Source of the DNA: Bacteroidales bacterium | GTDB taxonomy: Bacteria > Bacteroidota > Bacteroidia > Bacteroidales > VadinHA17 | Length of the DNA: 16,669 nt | Assembly: GCA_025455535.1 (NCBI GenBank) | Contig: JALOMM010000014.1 | Span: 1 to 16,669 of the forward strand | Direction: 5' to 3' | Part shown: positions 1-8,670 of the stretch, one piece after another | Position numbering within the stretch: position 1 is the stretch's first letter | Layout of the letters: each line of letters opens with the position of its first letter | The notes under the pieces: generated by a model | The model's database searches: none | Told to the model about the DNA's origin: nothing | Seen by the model: the letters and a program-made list of their open reading frames with translations, nothing else | Position numbers and translations under genes: made by a program

Positions 1-1
1 T

Positions 2-577
2 GTTGATGAAATTACTGCTGACATAGTTCATTTTGTGGATGGACGATTCAGTGCCGGAGAATCGTTTGTTATGGCTGGGTACTCTCTCGGTGCAACTGTC
101 ATTGCCGAAGCGTTTGTCAGGCTGAAGCATAAACCGGAGCGGATAATACTTATTGAACCGAATGCAACTTTTAAATTCCCGGGATGGCTCGCTGTACTTG
201 CCAGGTTTTCAGGGATCATCTATACTCCATTGAAACCGTTTCTTAAGTGGTACATGAGAAGATTCAGGATAAACATTAAGGAAGACCATGAGATGTACCT
301 CATTAACTGCCGTATACTTGATGCAGCGGAACCTGTCCGGCTGGGTCGTACCGTCAGGGCGTTAAGGCCTTATATCATGGGTGAATGCCTGCAGGAAATC
401 ACAATCCCGTCAATGGTCGTAGTCGCCTCAAAGGATATGTTTCACAGTCACGGTGAAGGGTCTTACATTTCTGAAAGAATAATTAACTGCACCAGGCTTG
501 ATATGAGTGACAATAAGCAGACCCACAGTGCTGAGATGGGAAGGGTGATAAGTGAATTTATCCTATCGGAAGCTTAG
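2..577 (+). CDS. alpha/beta-hydrolase fold protein, 5'-truncated
   Basis: This is the C-terminal 191 residues of a gene that begins before the window; the reading frame is open from base 2. The nucleophile elbow G-Y-S-L-G is visible, with the Ser codon at 83-85. A likely catalytic Asp follows a hydrophobic strand (VVVASKD, codon 434-436), and a likely catalytic His lies near the end (THSAEM, codon 524-526). The triad order Ser, Asp, His is that of the alpha/beta-hydrolase superfamily. The stretch between elbow and Asp is rich in aromatic and basic residues and probably forms a cap over the active site. The substrate cannot be told: esterase, lipase and thioesterase are all possible. Its stop codon lies only 4 bases from the stop of the convergent antiporter gene, leaving no room for a terminator between them. 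Confidence 0.75.
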   Translation, partial: VDEITADIVHFVDGRFSAGESFVMAGYSLGATVIAEAFVRLKHKPERIILIEPNATFKFPGWLAVLARFSGIIYTPLKPFLKWYMRRFRINIKEDHEMYLINCRILDAAEPVRLGRTVRALRPYIMGECLQEITIPSMVVVASKDMFHSHGEGSYISERIINCTRLDMSDNKQTHSAEMGRVISEFILSEA

Positions 578-581
578 TATG

Positions 582-2609
582 TCAGGAGGAGAGCCCGGGA
601 TAAATGATCAGGTATCCGTTCACCCCGGTAATCCGGAGTGCCTTCTTCATAAGTGTGCCATAAGCCTGTTCATACGAGACACTGCCTCTCTGAGGTGAAA
701 CGATGACAAGGAGATCATCCGGCTTTATCTGCAGGTTTATATCCTGAATTTCCTTTTCATCAGGGAAAGAGTAGAAATTATGAGATATGTGGCTCCTGAC
801 TTTATGGATAATGTCTTCGATTGACCTGTATGTAGTTCCGAAGGAATAGCTGTTCAGAGGGATAGAGGTGCTTTCAGATATTCTGATAACTTTATCGATA
901 ATACTCATGAATCTTGGTTCCTTCTCAACATTCCTTGGCAGAATAAGAAGAACTCTCTTGCAGAGGTTAATAGGAGATACTGCATTATAGACAAAAATAT
1001 TCTGTTCTGAGTCGTTGGTTAAATTTTCCAGCGGGCGGCCGAACAGAAAGTCTGCCAGGCTTGATTTTCCTTGTGTGCCGATGAGAATGTCTGTTGCCCC
1101 CTTCTCCCTTGCCACCCTTTTTATCCCGGATACAACATTATTGTCAATTGTTGCCAGGGTTTCAAGTTTCCTGCCAGCCGCAATTGCCCGCGTCCCAGCC
1201 TTTTCGAGCGTCGATCTTGCCAGCGCGAGCTTTTTTGCAGCATCCTCATCATCATCAACAACGCAAAGTCCGTAAAGCGGATTATTATGATTTTTCTTTT
1301 TGAGTGTCAGGGCCAGATCAACCAGCCTCTCCATGTTCTGAGGGTTAGACAGCGAGATAATAATGGTTTCCCTGGTTAGATCGTTTTTTACAGAGCTATC
1401 ATGAGTTCCGCCAAGGGCTATGTTGCGTGCTGCTGATTCGGTAATTAATGAAGAGACAAGGCATGTTACCAGTATCAGGATGATTGTGCCGTTAATTACA
1501 TTCTCATCAATTATTCCGATGCGGTAACCGACCATTATTACGGCAAGTATGGCTGCGGCATGAGAGCTTGTCAGTCCGAAGAGAAGCCGTCGCTGATAGG
1601 TTGAGAACTTAAAAATCCGTGAAGTTATTTCAGAGGCAGCCCATTTACCGGCAAGGGCTACTGTTGTCAGTACTGCAGCTACAATCAAAGGTACAGGACC
1701 TGCAAATATGACCCTGAAATCGACAATCATGCCGACACTTATCAGAAAAAATGGAATGAAGAGGGCATTCCCGGTAAAATCAATCCTGTTCCGCAGAATT
1801 GAAGCAGCAGGGATAATCCGGTTAAGGATAAAACCTGCGGCAAAGGCGCCTATTATCGGCTCCAGGCCTGCTATCCTGGCCAGCAATGCACAGATAAAAA
1901 CAATAAAGGCCACAAAAATGAACTGTGAATAGTTATCATCCTCGAGACGCCTGAAGGCCCACCGCGAGACGACCGGGATTACATAAACCATAAACAGCAG
2001 AAAAAGGATAAATGATATTATTAACGTAATGTAAAGATCAACACTGCTTCCGCCTGTTGCTGTTCCGGCAATTGCGGCAAGAACAAAAAGAACCAGAGTA
2101 TCGGTAATGACTGTTCCTCCGGTGGCCACTGCCACAACTTCATTCCTTGCAATGCCAAGCCTTGTGACAATAGGATAAGACACCATGGTGTGCGTGGCGA
2201 ACATATTGGATATCATCAGGCTTGTGATGAGATTGTAATTAAGAAGATAATAACACACTGGAAGGCCGATGCCGAAGGGTACGATGTAAGTCAGTATACC
2301 GAATACTATGCTTTTGTTCCGGGTCCGGCTAAACTGCTGCTGGTCAAGATCAAGCCCTGCAATGAACATCAGAAAAAGCATCCCGATGGTTGAGAAGAGG
2401 TCAACTGCAAGACTCTTCTCGATAATGTTAAGGCCATTCGGGCCAATGATAATGCCTGAAATTATCAGTCCTATAATTCCGGGGATCCTGAATTTCCGCA
2501 GGAAGACCGGGGCTGCCAGGATTATGCCCAGAATCAGCACAAAAACGATCACCGGATCATTTACCGGTAATTTTATCAGGTCTCCTATATGCTCCCCGAA
2601 CAGGTTCAA
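582..2609 (-). CDS. CPA2-family cation:proton antiporter with C-terminal USP-like domains
   Basis: A 675-residue inner-membrane protein. Residues about 18-395 form a run of hydrophobic helices typical of the monovalent cation:proton antiporter-2 (KefB/NapA-like) family. Visible family landmarks are RIPGIIGLI (41-49), FIAGLDLD (82-89), the unwound-helix region GGTVITD with the likely ion-binding Asp170, and FFLISVGMIVD (287-297). Residues about 414-545 resemble a universal stress protein domain in the cytoplasm, ending with a GTQGKSS loop. A second, more diverged copy may follow (about 549-672). KefB-type RCK/TrkA-N regulation is absent, so the USP-like region probably takes the regulatory place. 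The start is TTG at 2609: an in-frame TAA stop immediately precedes it, and the next in-frame ATG lies deep inside the membrane domain. The ion (Na+ or K+) cannot be decided. Confidence 0.88.
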   Translation of the reverse strand: MNLFGEHIGDLIKLPVNDPVIVFVLILGIILAAPVFLRKFRIPGIIGLIISGIIIGPNGLNIIEKSLAVDLFSTIGMLFLMFIAGLDLDQQQFSRTRNKSIVFGILTYIVPFGIGLPVCYYLLNYNLITSLMISNMFATHTMVSYPIVTRLGIARNEVVAVATGGTVITDTLVLFVLAAIAGTATGGSSVDLYITLIISFILFLLFMVYVIPVVSRWAFRRLEDDNYSQFIFVAFIVFICALLARIAGLEPIIGAFAAGFILNRIIPAASILRNRIDFTGNALFIPFFLISVGMIVDFRVIFAGPVPLIVAAVLTTVALAGKWAASEITSRIFKFSTYQRRLLFGLTSSHAAAILAVIMVGYRIGIIDENVINGTIILILVTCLVSSLITESAARNIALGGTHDSSVKNDLTRETIIISLSNPQNMERLVDLALTLKKKNHNNPLYGLCVVDDDEDAAKKLALARSTLEKAGTRAIAAGRKLETLATIDNNVVSGIKRVAREKGATDILIGTQGKSSLADFLFGRPLENLTNDSEQNIFVYNAVSPINLCKRVLLILPRNVEKEPRFMSIIDKVIRISESTSIPLNSYSFGTTYRSIEDIIHKVRSHISHNFYSFPDEKEIQDINLQIKPDDLLVIVSPQRGSVSYEQAYGTLMKKALRITGVNGYLIIYPGLSS

Positions 2610-2645
2610 TTAACAAACCGATTTTTATTTCGTGATGCAATTTAG

Positions 2646-2680
2646 AAAAAAAGAAAGAGACCATTTTAAAGGTCTCTTTC
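2646..2680 (-). terminator. intrinsic terminator after the M16 peptidase gene
   Basis: A perfect 10-base-pair inverted repeat, GAAAGAGACC / GGTCTCTTTC, occupies 2653-2662 and 2671-2680 around an 8-base loop. On the minus strand the stem is followed directly by a run of seven T (2652-2646). This is the classic Rho-independent arrangement, 11 bases past the M16 stop codon. It separates the peptidase gene from the antiporter gene on the same strand. Confidence 0.9.
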
Positions 2681-2691
2681 ATGATCAGGCT

Positions 2692-5496
2692 CTATTTCTC
2701 TTCAGGTAGAAAGACCAGCTCCATAAGGTCCGCTTTGGCCAGATATTTTTTTACCAGTTTCTGAATGGTTTTTTCAGTCATGCCGTCGAGGATTTCATTG
2801 TAGTTAACGGCGGCATTGTTGTCTATGCCTGTCAGATAGTAACTGCGTATGGTGTTTGCCCAGTAGCTGTTATGCAGCAGAGCCTCCTCCCTCGTTTTCA
2901 GCAAATTACTGACTGTTTTATCCAGGTTCTCCTTAGAAGGACCGTTTTTGGCAATACTCTCCAGTTCCCTGTAAATAATAGACTTGAGCTCATCAGCTCT
3001 CTGCGGGTCACATTCGAATGCAACCATGAGAACAGACTTCGCAACAGGCCTCAGCTGTGACGACGCATTGACGCTTACCCCATAGGTGCCGCCCTCTGCC
3101 TCGCGCACTTTCTCGGTGTAAACGAGATCAAGGATACCTTTCAGGACATCCATCGCGATGTAATTCTTTGGTACATATTTCGACTCGGCCGAATAGCTGA
3201 TCACTACTGTTGCCTTGGGCACTGCCATAGGTATCGGTATTTCCTTCCTGACGGTACCCTCAGGCTGTCTGACGCCAAGGTCTTTCCACGTCTCAGAGAG
3301 ATTCTTCGAGGGGAGCGACCCTATATATCTTGAGGCCATCTCACGGGCAACTGACTCTTCAATGTTGCCGGTGATGAAGAAAGTAAATGCCGAGGCGTCA
3401 TCAAAGGCTGTCTCATAGATATAATTAACGTCTTCAAACCTTATCTTCTTCATTGATTCAGGTGTCGCAACAAAGGTACGGGGATGATAACCTGTCATGT
3501 TAAGGCTGAGGCTGTCACCCATCATCTTTCTGGGATCCTTCTGCTGTGCTGCAATCATTGCTGAGAAGCGCCCCAGGAGGGCATCAAAGGCCTCCCTGTT
3601 GTAGTTCGGCCGGGCAAACCTGAGATAGAGAAGCTGCATCAATGTCTCAAAGTCCTTCGGCGTGGAGGAGCCGGAGACAGTCTGCATGACTTCCTGAACT
3701 CCAAGTGTGACGGAAGCTTTTTTCCCGGCCAGCATTTTTGTCAGGGTAGGGTTGTCAAACTCTCCTGCCCCGTACGCCGATATTATCTGCTGGAAGAGGC
3801 TAAGTGAGGGTACGAGTGAGTCTGCATATACCGAAGCGCCACCGTACGCAAAGCCTGATACCGAGACATTGTCTTTCTCGAAATCAGCATGCCTGAAAAT
3901 TACTTTGGCTCCGTTTGAGAGAGTCCACTCCGTTGCTCCGAACTGTGCAACAGGCATTGTTTTAATGACCTCAGCCCCGGCAAGGGGCTCATTTATCAGG
4001 TCAAGACCTCCTGCAATATCTTCATACGGAGCTATTTCTGCTTCACTTACTTTCTTCACGATGGCAAGTGCCTCAGGTTCAGAGAGATGAGATTTGCCTT
4101 CCGGGCCCTCGACGATGATGAAGCTGTTATCTTCAACAACAAGCCCCTTCAGCCTGGCAGAGACCTCTTCCTTTGAGATCTGGGGAAGTATTTGCTTGTA
4201 ATAATCATACCGGACATCAAGCGACGGTACAGGCTCACCGGTGAGGAAATAATCGCTGATCTGTGCAGCCCATGAATCATTGCTGATCTTGTCTCTCTGT
4301 CTGTACATACTCTCGAAGTTTGCCAGCATTGTCGACTTTGCTCTTTCAAGCTCGCCCTGTGTGAATCCATAACGGCGTGCCCGTTCTAGCTCGGTAAGGG
4401 CCGCTTCAAAGGCCTTTCCCTCCTCATTTTCGCGGGCTGTGGCCGAGAGGGAAAGTGCACTGTAGTTTCTGGGTATAAAAGAGCTGTAACTGAGGCCACC
4501 CGAAACGAACGGAGGCGTACCTTTCTGAAGGATCTCGCTGAACCTAGTTCGCATCATGCTGTTCATCAATGAGATGACAAATCCGTCACGCATATACTCC
4601 GTATCCCTGGGTCTGTTATCACGCAGGCTGTCGATGATCATCAGGCTGACTGATGTCTCGGGAGCTTCGGGGTCGGTCACGAGCAGGTATTTTGTGCCCG
4701 ATTTCGGGATAAGGAGGCTTTCGGGTCTTGGTTTCGGATTTTCAACAGCCGGTATCGTTGAAAAGATCTTCCTGATGCTTGCTTCAACGGCATCGACGTC
4801 GATATCTCCCACGACAGCGATGGCCTGAAGATCTGTGCGATACCAATCGTGGTAAAATGCCCGCAAAGTATCAGGGTGGAAGTTCCTCAGGACGGCTGTA
4901 TCTCCGATTATACTTCTGTCAGCATATTTTGATCCTTCAAGGACGACGGGCAGAATTTCAAACATCATTCTCCGGGATGCGTTTCGTCCGCTCCGCCACT
5001 CTTCTATAATAACACCGCGTTCATTGTTTATTTCCTCATCGGCAAGCGTGAGATAATCAGACCAGTCGGCAAGAATCATGAGGCATGTGTCTGTCAGTCC
5101 CGGCTTATCAACAGGCACGTCACTGATATTGTAGACTGTCTCATCAAAGCTTGTATAAGCATTGATATTTCTTCCGAAGGCAACGCCGTGCTTTTGCAGC
5201 TTACTGAGAATATCCTTTCCGGGGAACCTCTTCGTTCCGTTAAAGGCCATGTGTTCAAGGAAATGGGCAAGTCCGTTCTGGCTGTCGGTCTCGAGTATTG
5301 AGCCGACGTTCTGGATGATATAATAACTTGCCCTGCCGGCAGGCTCGGTGTTATGCCTGATGTAGTAGGTCAGGCCGTTATCCAGTTTTCCGATACGGTA
5401 TGCCGGGTCTACAGGCACAGGGTCTCCGGGTGCTGACACGGCAAAAGTGGCAATACCCAATACAATGAAAATAGAAAAAAGAAGCGTTCTTTTCAT
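2692..5496 (-). CDS. periplasmic M16-family zinc metallopeptidase (PqqL/pitrilysin-like)
   Basis: A 934-residue, full-length two-half M16 peptidase. Residues 1-21 are a signal peptide (basic start, long hydrophobic core, cleavage after VSA), so the enzyme should act in the periplasm. The inverted zinc motif HFLEH is at 78-82, giving His78 and His82 as ligands and Glu81 as catalytic base. The third ligand is likely Glu159 in NNER, 77 residues after His82 as in pitrilysin. The C-terminal half (from about 510) repeats the fold without the HxxEH motif, as usual for the inactive half that closes over the substrate. It probably degrades peptides or small proteins entering the periplasm; the natural substrate is unknown. 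It has its own candidate promoter and a strong terminator, so it is probably transcribed alone. Confidence 0.93.
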   Translation of the reverse strand: MKRTLLFSIFIVLGIATFAVSAPGDPVPVDPAYRIGKLDNGLTYYIRHNTEPAGRASYYIIQNVGSILETDSQNGLAHFLEHMAFNGTKRFPGKDILSKLQKHGVAFGRNINAYTSFDETVYNISDVPVDKPGLTDTCLMILADWSDYLTLADEEINNERGVIIEEWRSGRNASRRMMFEILPVVLEGSKYADRSIIGDTAVLRNFHPDTLRAFYHDWYRTDLQAIAVVGDIDVDAVEASIRKIFSTIPAVENPKPRPESLLIPKSGTKYLLVTDPEAPETSVSLMIIDSLRDNRPRDTEYMRDGFVISLMNSMMRTRFSEILQKGTPPFVSGGLSYSSFIPRNYSALSLSATARENEEGKAFEAALTELERARRYGFTQGELERAKSTMLANFESMYRQRDKISNDSWAAQISDYFLTGEPVPSLDVRYDYYKQILPQISKEEVSARLKGLVVEDNSFIIVEGPEGKSHLSEPEALAIVKKVSEAEIAPYEDIAGGLDLINEPLAGAEVIKTMPVAQFGATEWTLSNGAKVIFRHADFEKDNVSVSGFAYGGASVYADSLVPSLSLFQQIISAYGAGEFDNPTLTKMLAGKKASVTLGVQEVMQTVSGSSTPKDFETLMQLLYLRFARPNYNREAFDALLGRFSAMIAAQQKDPRKMMGDSLSLNMTGYHPRTFVATPESMKKIRFEDVNYIYETAFDDASAFTFFITGNIEESVAREMASRYIGSLPSKNLSETWKDLGVRQPEGTVRKEIPIPMAVPKATVVISYSAESKYVPKNYIAMDVLKGILDLVYTEKVREAEGGTYGVSVNASSQLRPVAKSVLMVAFECDPQRADELKSIIYRELESIAKNGPSKENLDKTVSNLLKTREEALLHNSYWANTIRSYYLTGIDNNAAVNYNEILDGMTEKTIQKLVKKYLAKADLMELVFLPEEK

Positions 5497-5542
5497 AACA
5501 GCAGCGATTTAATTATGGACAAAAATTAAGATAACCAGACTC

Positions 5543-5571
5543 CAAAGGTATCAAAAACCGATCATGAACAA
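5543..5571 (-). promoter_or_regulatory. candidate Bacteroidota-type promoter of the M16 peptidase gene
   Basis: On the minus strand TACCTTTG (5550-5543) matches the TAnnTTTG -7 element exactly. A TTG (5571-5569) lies 18 bases upstream, at about the -33 distance. The ATG at 5496 is 46 bases downstream. It sits between the deoxynucleoside kinase stop and the peptidase start. Confidence 0.5.
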
Positions 5572-5597
5572 TGGTTTTCAATTTGATTGCAAGCTTT

Positions 5598-6212
5598 TCA
5601 GAAGAGGCCGTGCAGCTCAGCGTTGATCTTGTCAATCACCTCGCTGAGATGCTCCTTGTTTTCGGGGAAGTCGTAATAGTCGGCCTCAAGGATAAGAAGC
5701 CTGCCAAGTTTGTATGACTCTATCCAGGCCTCATAACGCTCGTTAAGTCTTTTAAGATAATCGAGACGTATTGAGCTTTCATACTCTCTTCCGCGCTTCT
5801 GGATCTGGTTTACGAGTGTAGGGACAGAGGCTCTGAGATAGAGCAGAAGGTCAGGCGGTTCGACTAGTGAACTCATCAGCTTGAAGAGTGTGAAATAGTT
5901 TTCGAAGTCACGCGTTGACATCAGCCCCATGGCATGCAGGTTGGGAGCGAATATATAGGCATCTTCGTAGATGGTGCGGTCCTGAACAATCGTATTCTTC
6001 GCCTTCTTTATTTCAAGGACCTGGCTGAAGCGGGAGTTCAGGAAGTATATCTGGAGGTTAAATGACCACCTCTGCATGTCTTCGTAGAAGTCATTAAGAT
6101 ATGGGTTCTCGTCAACATCCTCATAATGAGCCTGCCAGCCGTAGTGTTTAGAGAGCAGTCCGGCCAGGGTTGTCTTGCCTGATCCGATGTTGCCTGCTAT
6201 AGCTATGTGCAT
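5598..6212 (-). CDS. deoxynucleoside kinase (dNK/dGK family)
   Basis: A 204-residue soluble kinase that phosphorylates deoxynucleosides to monophosphates in the salvage pathway. The P-loop GNIGSGKT is at 7-14. EDVDEN at 31-36 carries the likely catalytic acid. The family's D/E-R-S motif appears as DRTIYED (78-84), and the basic lid that closes over ATP as RGREYE (140-145). The length is right for bacterial members of the dCK/dGK/TK2 family. Which deoxynucleoside is preferred (dA, dG, dC) cannot be read from the sequence. The gene lies 74 bases downstream of the GH3-family gene on the same strand and is probably the last gene of the recO operon. I see no clear terminator after it. Confidence 0.92.
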   Translation of the reverse strand: MHIAIAGNIGSGKTTLAGLLSKHYGWQAHYEDVDENPYLNDFYEDMQRWSFNLQIYFLNSRFSQVLEIKKAKNTIVQDRTIYEDAYIFAPNLHAMGLMSTRDFENYFTLFKLMSSLVEPPDLLLYLRASVPTLVNQIQKRGREYESSIRLDYLKRLNERYEAWIESYKLGRLLILEADYYDFPENKEHLSEVIDKINAELHGLF

Positions 6213-6286
6213 AAAAAGAGCTGTTTAAATCTGAGTTAAATATAGAAAAAAGGGAGGGAGAAGTGCCGGCTGTTGATAAAAAGATT

Positions 6287-7801
6287 TCACATTTCTGCAA
6301 TCTTCAAAACTCCTTCAATATACTCTCTGTCATTTGACAATCTGGGCATTTTGTTCTGACCTCCGAGTTTGTTTTTTTCCTTGAACCATTTATAGAATGT
6401 CCCCTGCGGAACAACTTTTACGATCGGTTTTGCAAGTGTGAGGTCCTTGTAACGCTTTGCCTCATAATCAGAGTTAACCGACTTCAGTGTAGCATCGAGT
6501 ATTTCGGTGAAGTGATCAAGGCTGTCAGGATTCTTGTCAAACTCGATGACCCACTCATGTGATCCTTTAGTGTCATTCCCCATGTACACAGGCCCGGCGG
6601 TATATTCGGCGATATGTGCATCGGTTGCCAGACAGGCTTTCTCGAGCGCTTTTTCGGCGTTATCAATGATGACCTCTTCGCCGAAGGCATTAATGAAGTG
6701 CCTTGTGCGTCCTGATATCTTTATTTTATGCGGGAATAGGCTGGTAAATACCACGGTGTCACCTATGACATATCTCCATAATCCGCCGTCTGTCGATATC
6801 ACCATCGCGTAGTTTACACCGGTTTCCACCTCACCGAGAGAAAGGGTGGCGGAGTCTTTATTTCCGGCCCTGTCGGCCGGTATAAATTCGTAATAGACTC
6901 CGTAATCAAGCATGAGCAGCATGGAACTGTCAGAGAGATCGTCCTGTATTGCGAAGAAGCCTTCAGAGGCATTGTATGTTTCCATGAAACGCATGTCAGG
7001 GTCAGGGAGCAGACGCCTGTACTGCTCCCTGTAAGGGGTAAAGCTTACGCCGCCGTGAAAAAAAACTTCCAGGTTAGGCCACACTTCGTGGAGATTTGTC
7101 TTTCCGGTCTCCCTGAGTATATGTCTGATCAGCACAAGATACCAGGAGGGCACTCCTGAGATGCTGGTAACATTGGTTCCAACAGTGGTTCTGGTGATCA
7201 TACGCATCTTCTCCTCAAAGTCCTCGATAAGGGCTATCCGGGCAGGGGGTGTGCGGATCAGGTCAGTATAGAAAGGAGCATTTTCAATCAGTACTGCCGA
7301 AAGGTCTCCATAGAATGAGCTGTTGCTGAAGTTATTGACCTGATGACTTCCTCCGAGAGTGAGTCCTTTTCCGAGGAAGATTCTCGTGGAGGGATTAATG
7401 GCAGTGTATAATGCGAGGCAGTCTTTTGCACCCCTGAAATGGGTATGCACCAGTGCCTCACCAGTCACCGGGATGAACTTGCTTTTTGTGCTGGTGGTGC
7501 CGGATGATTTCGCAAACCATTTTACCTCGCCGGGCCACAGAAGGTCTTTTTCGCCGGCCCTGAGCCTGTCAACATATGGAATCAGATCCTCATAATCCTG
7601 CAGCGGGACATTGTTGCGGTACTGTGCATGAGTCGATATGCCGGCATAACCATGTTCCTTACCCCAGACGGTATTACGGCTGTCATGCAGAAGACGCTTC
7701 AAAGTCTCCTGCTGGATCTCAACAGGATGATTCTTGAAAAGGTCAATCTGATGAAGCCTCTTTGTATTCAGCCATTTTATTACTGAGGAAATAACCGGCA
7801 T
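6287..7801 (-). CDS. GH3-family acyl-adenylating enzyme (GH3 auxin-responsive-promoter family)
   Basis: A 504-residue protein of the ANL (acyl-adenylating) superfamily, GH3 branch. In plants this branch joins amino acids to jasmonate, auxin or benzoates. Bacterial members are widespread but their substrates are not established. The ATP-binding motif SSGTTSTKSK is at 99-108, the TYNASEG adenylation motif at 275-281, and YVIGDTV with the conserved Asp at 344-350. A small C-terminal domain follows from about 380. I chose the ATG at 7801; a TTG at 7831 would add ten residues (MVIFGSKLKV) that do not look like the family's usual start. It follows recO closely and probably shares its transcript. 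It is full length with no visible lesion. Confidence 0.85.
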   Translation of the reverse strand: MPVISSVIKWLNTKRLHQIDLFKNHPVEIQQETLKRLLHDSRNTVWGKEHGYAGISTHAQYRNNVPLQDYEDLIPYVDRLRAGEKDLLWPGEVKWFAKSSGTTSTKSKFIPVTGEALVHTHFRGAKDCLALYTAINPSTRIFLGKGLTLGGSHQVNNFSNSSFYGDLSAVLIENAPFYTDLIRTPPARIALIEDFEEKMRMITRTTVGTNVTSISGVPSWYLVLIRHILRETGKTNLHEVWPNLEVFFHGGVSFTPYREQYRRLLPDPDMRFMETYNASEGFFAIQDDLSDSSMLLMLDYGVYYEFIPADRAGNKDSATLSLGEVETGVNYAMVISTDGGLWRYVIGDTVVFTSLFPHKIKISGRTRHFINAFGEEVIIDNAEKALEKACLATDAHIAEYTAGPVYMGNDTKGSHEWVIEFDKNPDSLDHFTEILDATLKSVNSDYEAKRYKDLTLAKPIVKVVPQGTFYKWFKEKNKLGGQNKMPRLSNDREYIEGVLKIAEM

Positions 7802-7818
7802 CACTTTCAATTTGCTAC

Positions 7819-7826
7819 CAAAGATA
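7819..7826 (-). promoter_or_regulatory. possible internal -7 element before the GH3-family gene
   Basis: On the minus strand TATCTTTG (7826-7819) matches TAnnTTTG, 17 bases before the ATG at 7801. No TTTG is seen at the expected -33 position and the site lies just after the recO stop, so it may be chance. Confidence 0.22.
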
Positions 7827-7844
7827 ACCAATAGACTTTGTGAT

Positions 7845-8567
7845 TCATCTGAATATCTCTTTCAATACCTGAAGAGACCTTATTTGTCTGATGCCGGGAA
7901 GGTGAAGCTGGTAATACCTTATTACCCGGTTCAGAAGCTCGGTACGTTCCTCTCCTGTCAGGTGAAGATCTGCAAGCTCGTCGGCCGTAATCATCAGCAG
8001 GCGGTTCAGAAGGCCGGCCAGGGCAGGTTCAAGGTAGTCGGGATGCGTTGGAGGATCCGGGGTGAACTGTCCGCTGATCATGTCAAAACAGAACCCGGCC
8101 TTCGGAGATGATGACGGACCGATGCCGGCATAGGCTGTCAGTGTTACGAGAAACCAGAGATGAAAATTGCTGATCCCGTCAGCCATTTCATCAAGCGATA
8201 TTACGGATGACTCGATGAACCCGTACAAAGCATGGTTGGCATCCTCTTCCCTGATGATATTGTTAAGCAGTTCACCCATGAAGAGGGCAATGGAGCTGCG
8301 CCGGATATCTCCCGGGATGTTTCTGGGGATATAGCTCAGGTTGAGCTCTTTGAGGTTATGTATCTCCCTGTTCTCATAATGGTAGAGCTCGATATTGAAG
8401 ATGTGCAGTGGCTGAAAGTAGGGGTATTTTGTACTTCCTTTCCTTGATGAGATACCTTTGACCATCACTGAGAGCCTTCCGTATTCACGGGTATAGAAGT
8501 GTGCAATCAGCGAGTTGTCTGAATACCTTAAATGATGAAGTAATATGGCTCTTGCCTTAACGATCAT
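7845..8567 (-). CDS. recO: DNA repair protein RecO
   Basis: A 240-residue RecO, which works with RecF and RecR to load RecA onto SSB-coated single-stranded DNA and anneals complementary strands. The N-terminal OB fold (about 1-80) starts with the characteristic pattern KARAILLHHLRYSDNSLI and includes GRLSVMVKGISSRKG. The helical C-terminal domain follows (IALFMGELLNNI, then a long alpha-helical stretch). The four-cysteine zinc site found in some RecO proteins is absent. The start at ATG 8567 gives a normal length. The gene is divergent from cyclase A across 103 bases and heads the likely recO-GH3-dNK operon. Confidence 0.9.
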   Translation of the reverse strand: MIVKARAILLHHLRYSDNSLIAHFYTREYGRLSVMVKGISSRKGSTKYPYFQPLHIFNIELYHYENREIHNLKELNLSYIPRNIPGDIRRSSIALFMGELLNNIIREEDANHALYGFIESSVISLDEMADGISNFHLWFLVTLTAYAGIGPSSSPKAGFCFDMISGQFTPDPPTHPDYLEPALAGLLNRLLMITADELADLHLTGEERTELLNRVIRYYQLHLPGIRQIRSLQVLKEIFR

Positions 8568-8585
8568 TGCCCGTCAGCTTCATGC

Positions 8586-8593
8586 CAAAAGTA
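8586..8593 (-). promoter_or_regulatory. candidate -7 element of recO
   Basis: On the minus strand TACTTTTG (8593-8586) matches TAnnTTTG, 18 bases before the recO ATG. A TTG about 22 bases upstream is slightly far for a -33 element, so only the -7 match is firm. Confidence 0.35.
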
Positions 8594-8635
8594 TTAAAGT
8601 TTTAAGGAGAGCGAGCAACGGATAAGGGACTGAAT

Positions 8636-8653
8636 TAAAAATATGTATTTTTA
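8636..8653. repeat. AT-only 8-bp inverted repeat upstream of cyclase A
   Basis: TAAAAATA (8636-8643) and TATTTTTA (8646-8653) are perfect reverse complements around a 2-base centre. The right arm matches seven of eight -7 promoter positions for the + strand, 17 bases before the cyclase A ATG. It could be promoter, operator or composition noise. Confidence 0.4.
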
Positions 8654-8670
8654 CTCATCAACTTTTACTT

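Noticed and set aside
7802..7831. Longer TTG start for the GH3-family gene
   Set aside because: The ten added residues do not resemble the family N-terminus and would overlap a possible -7 element; the ATG at 7801 starts with the usual MPVI form.
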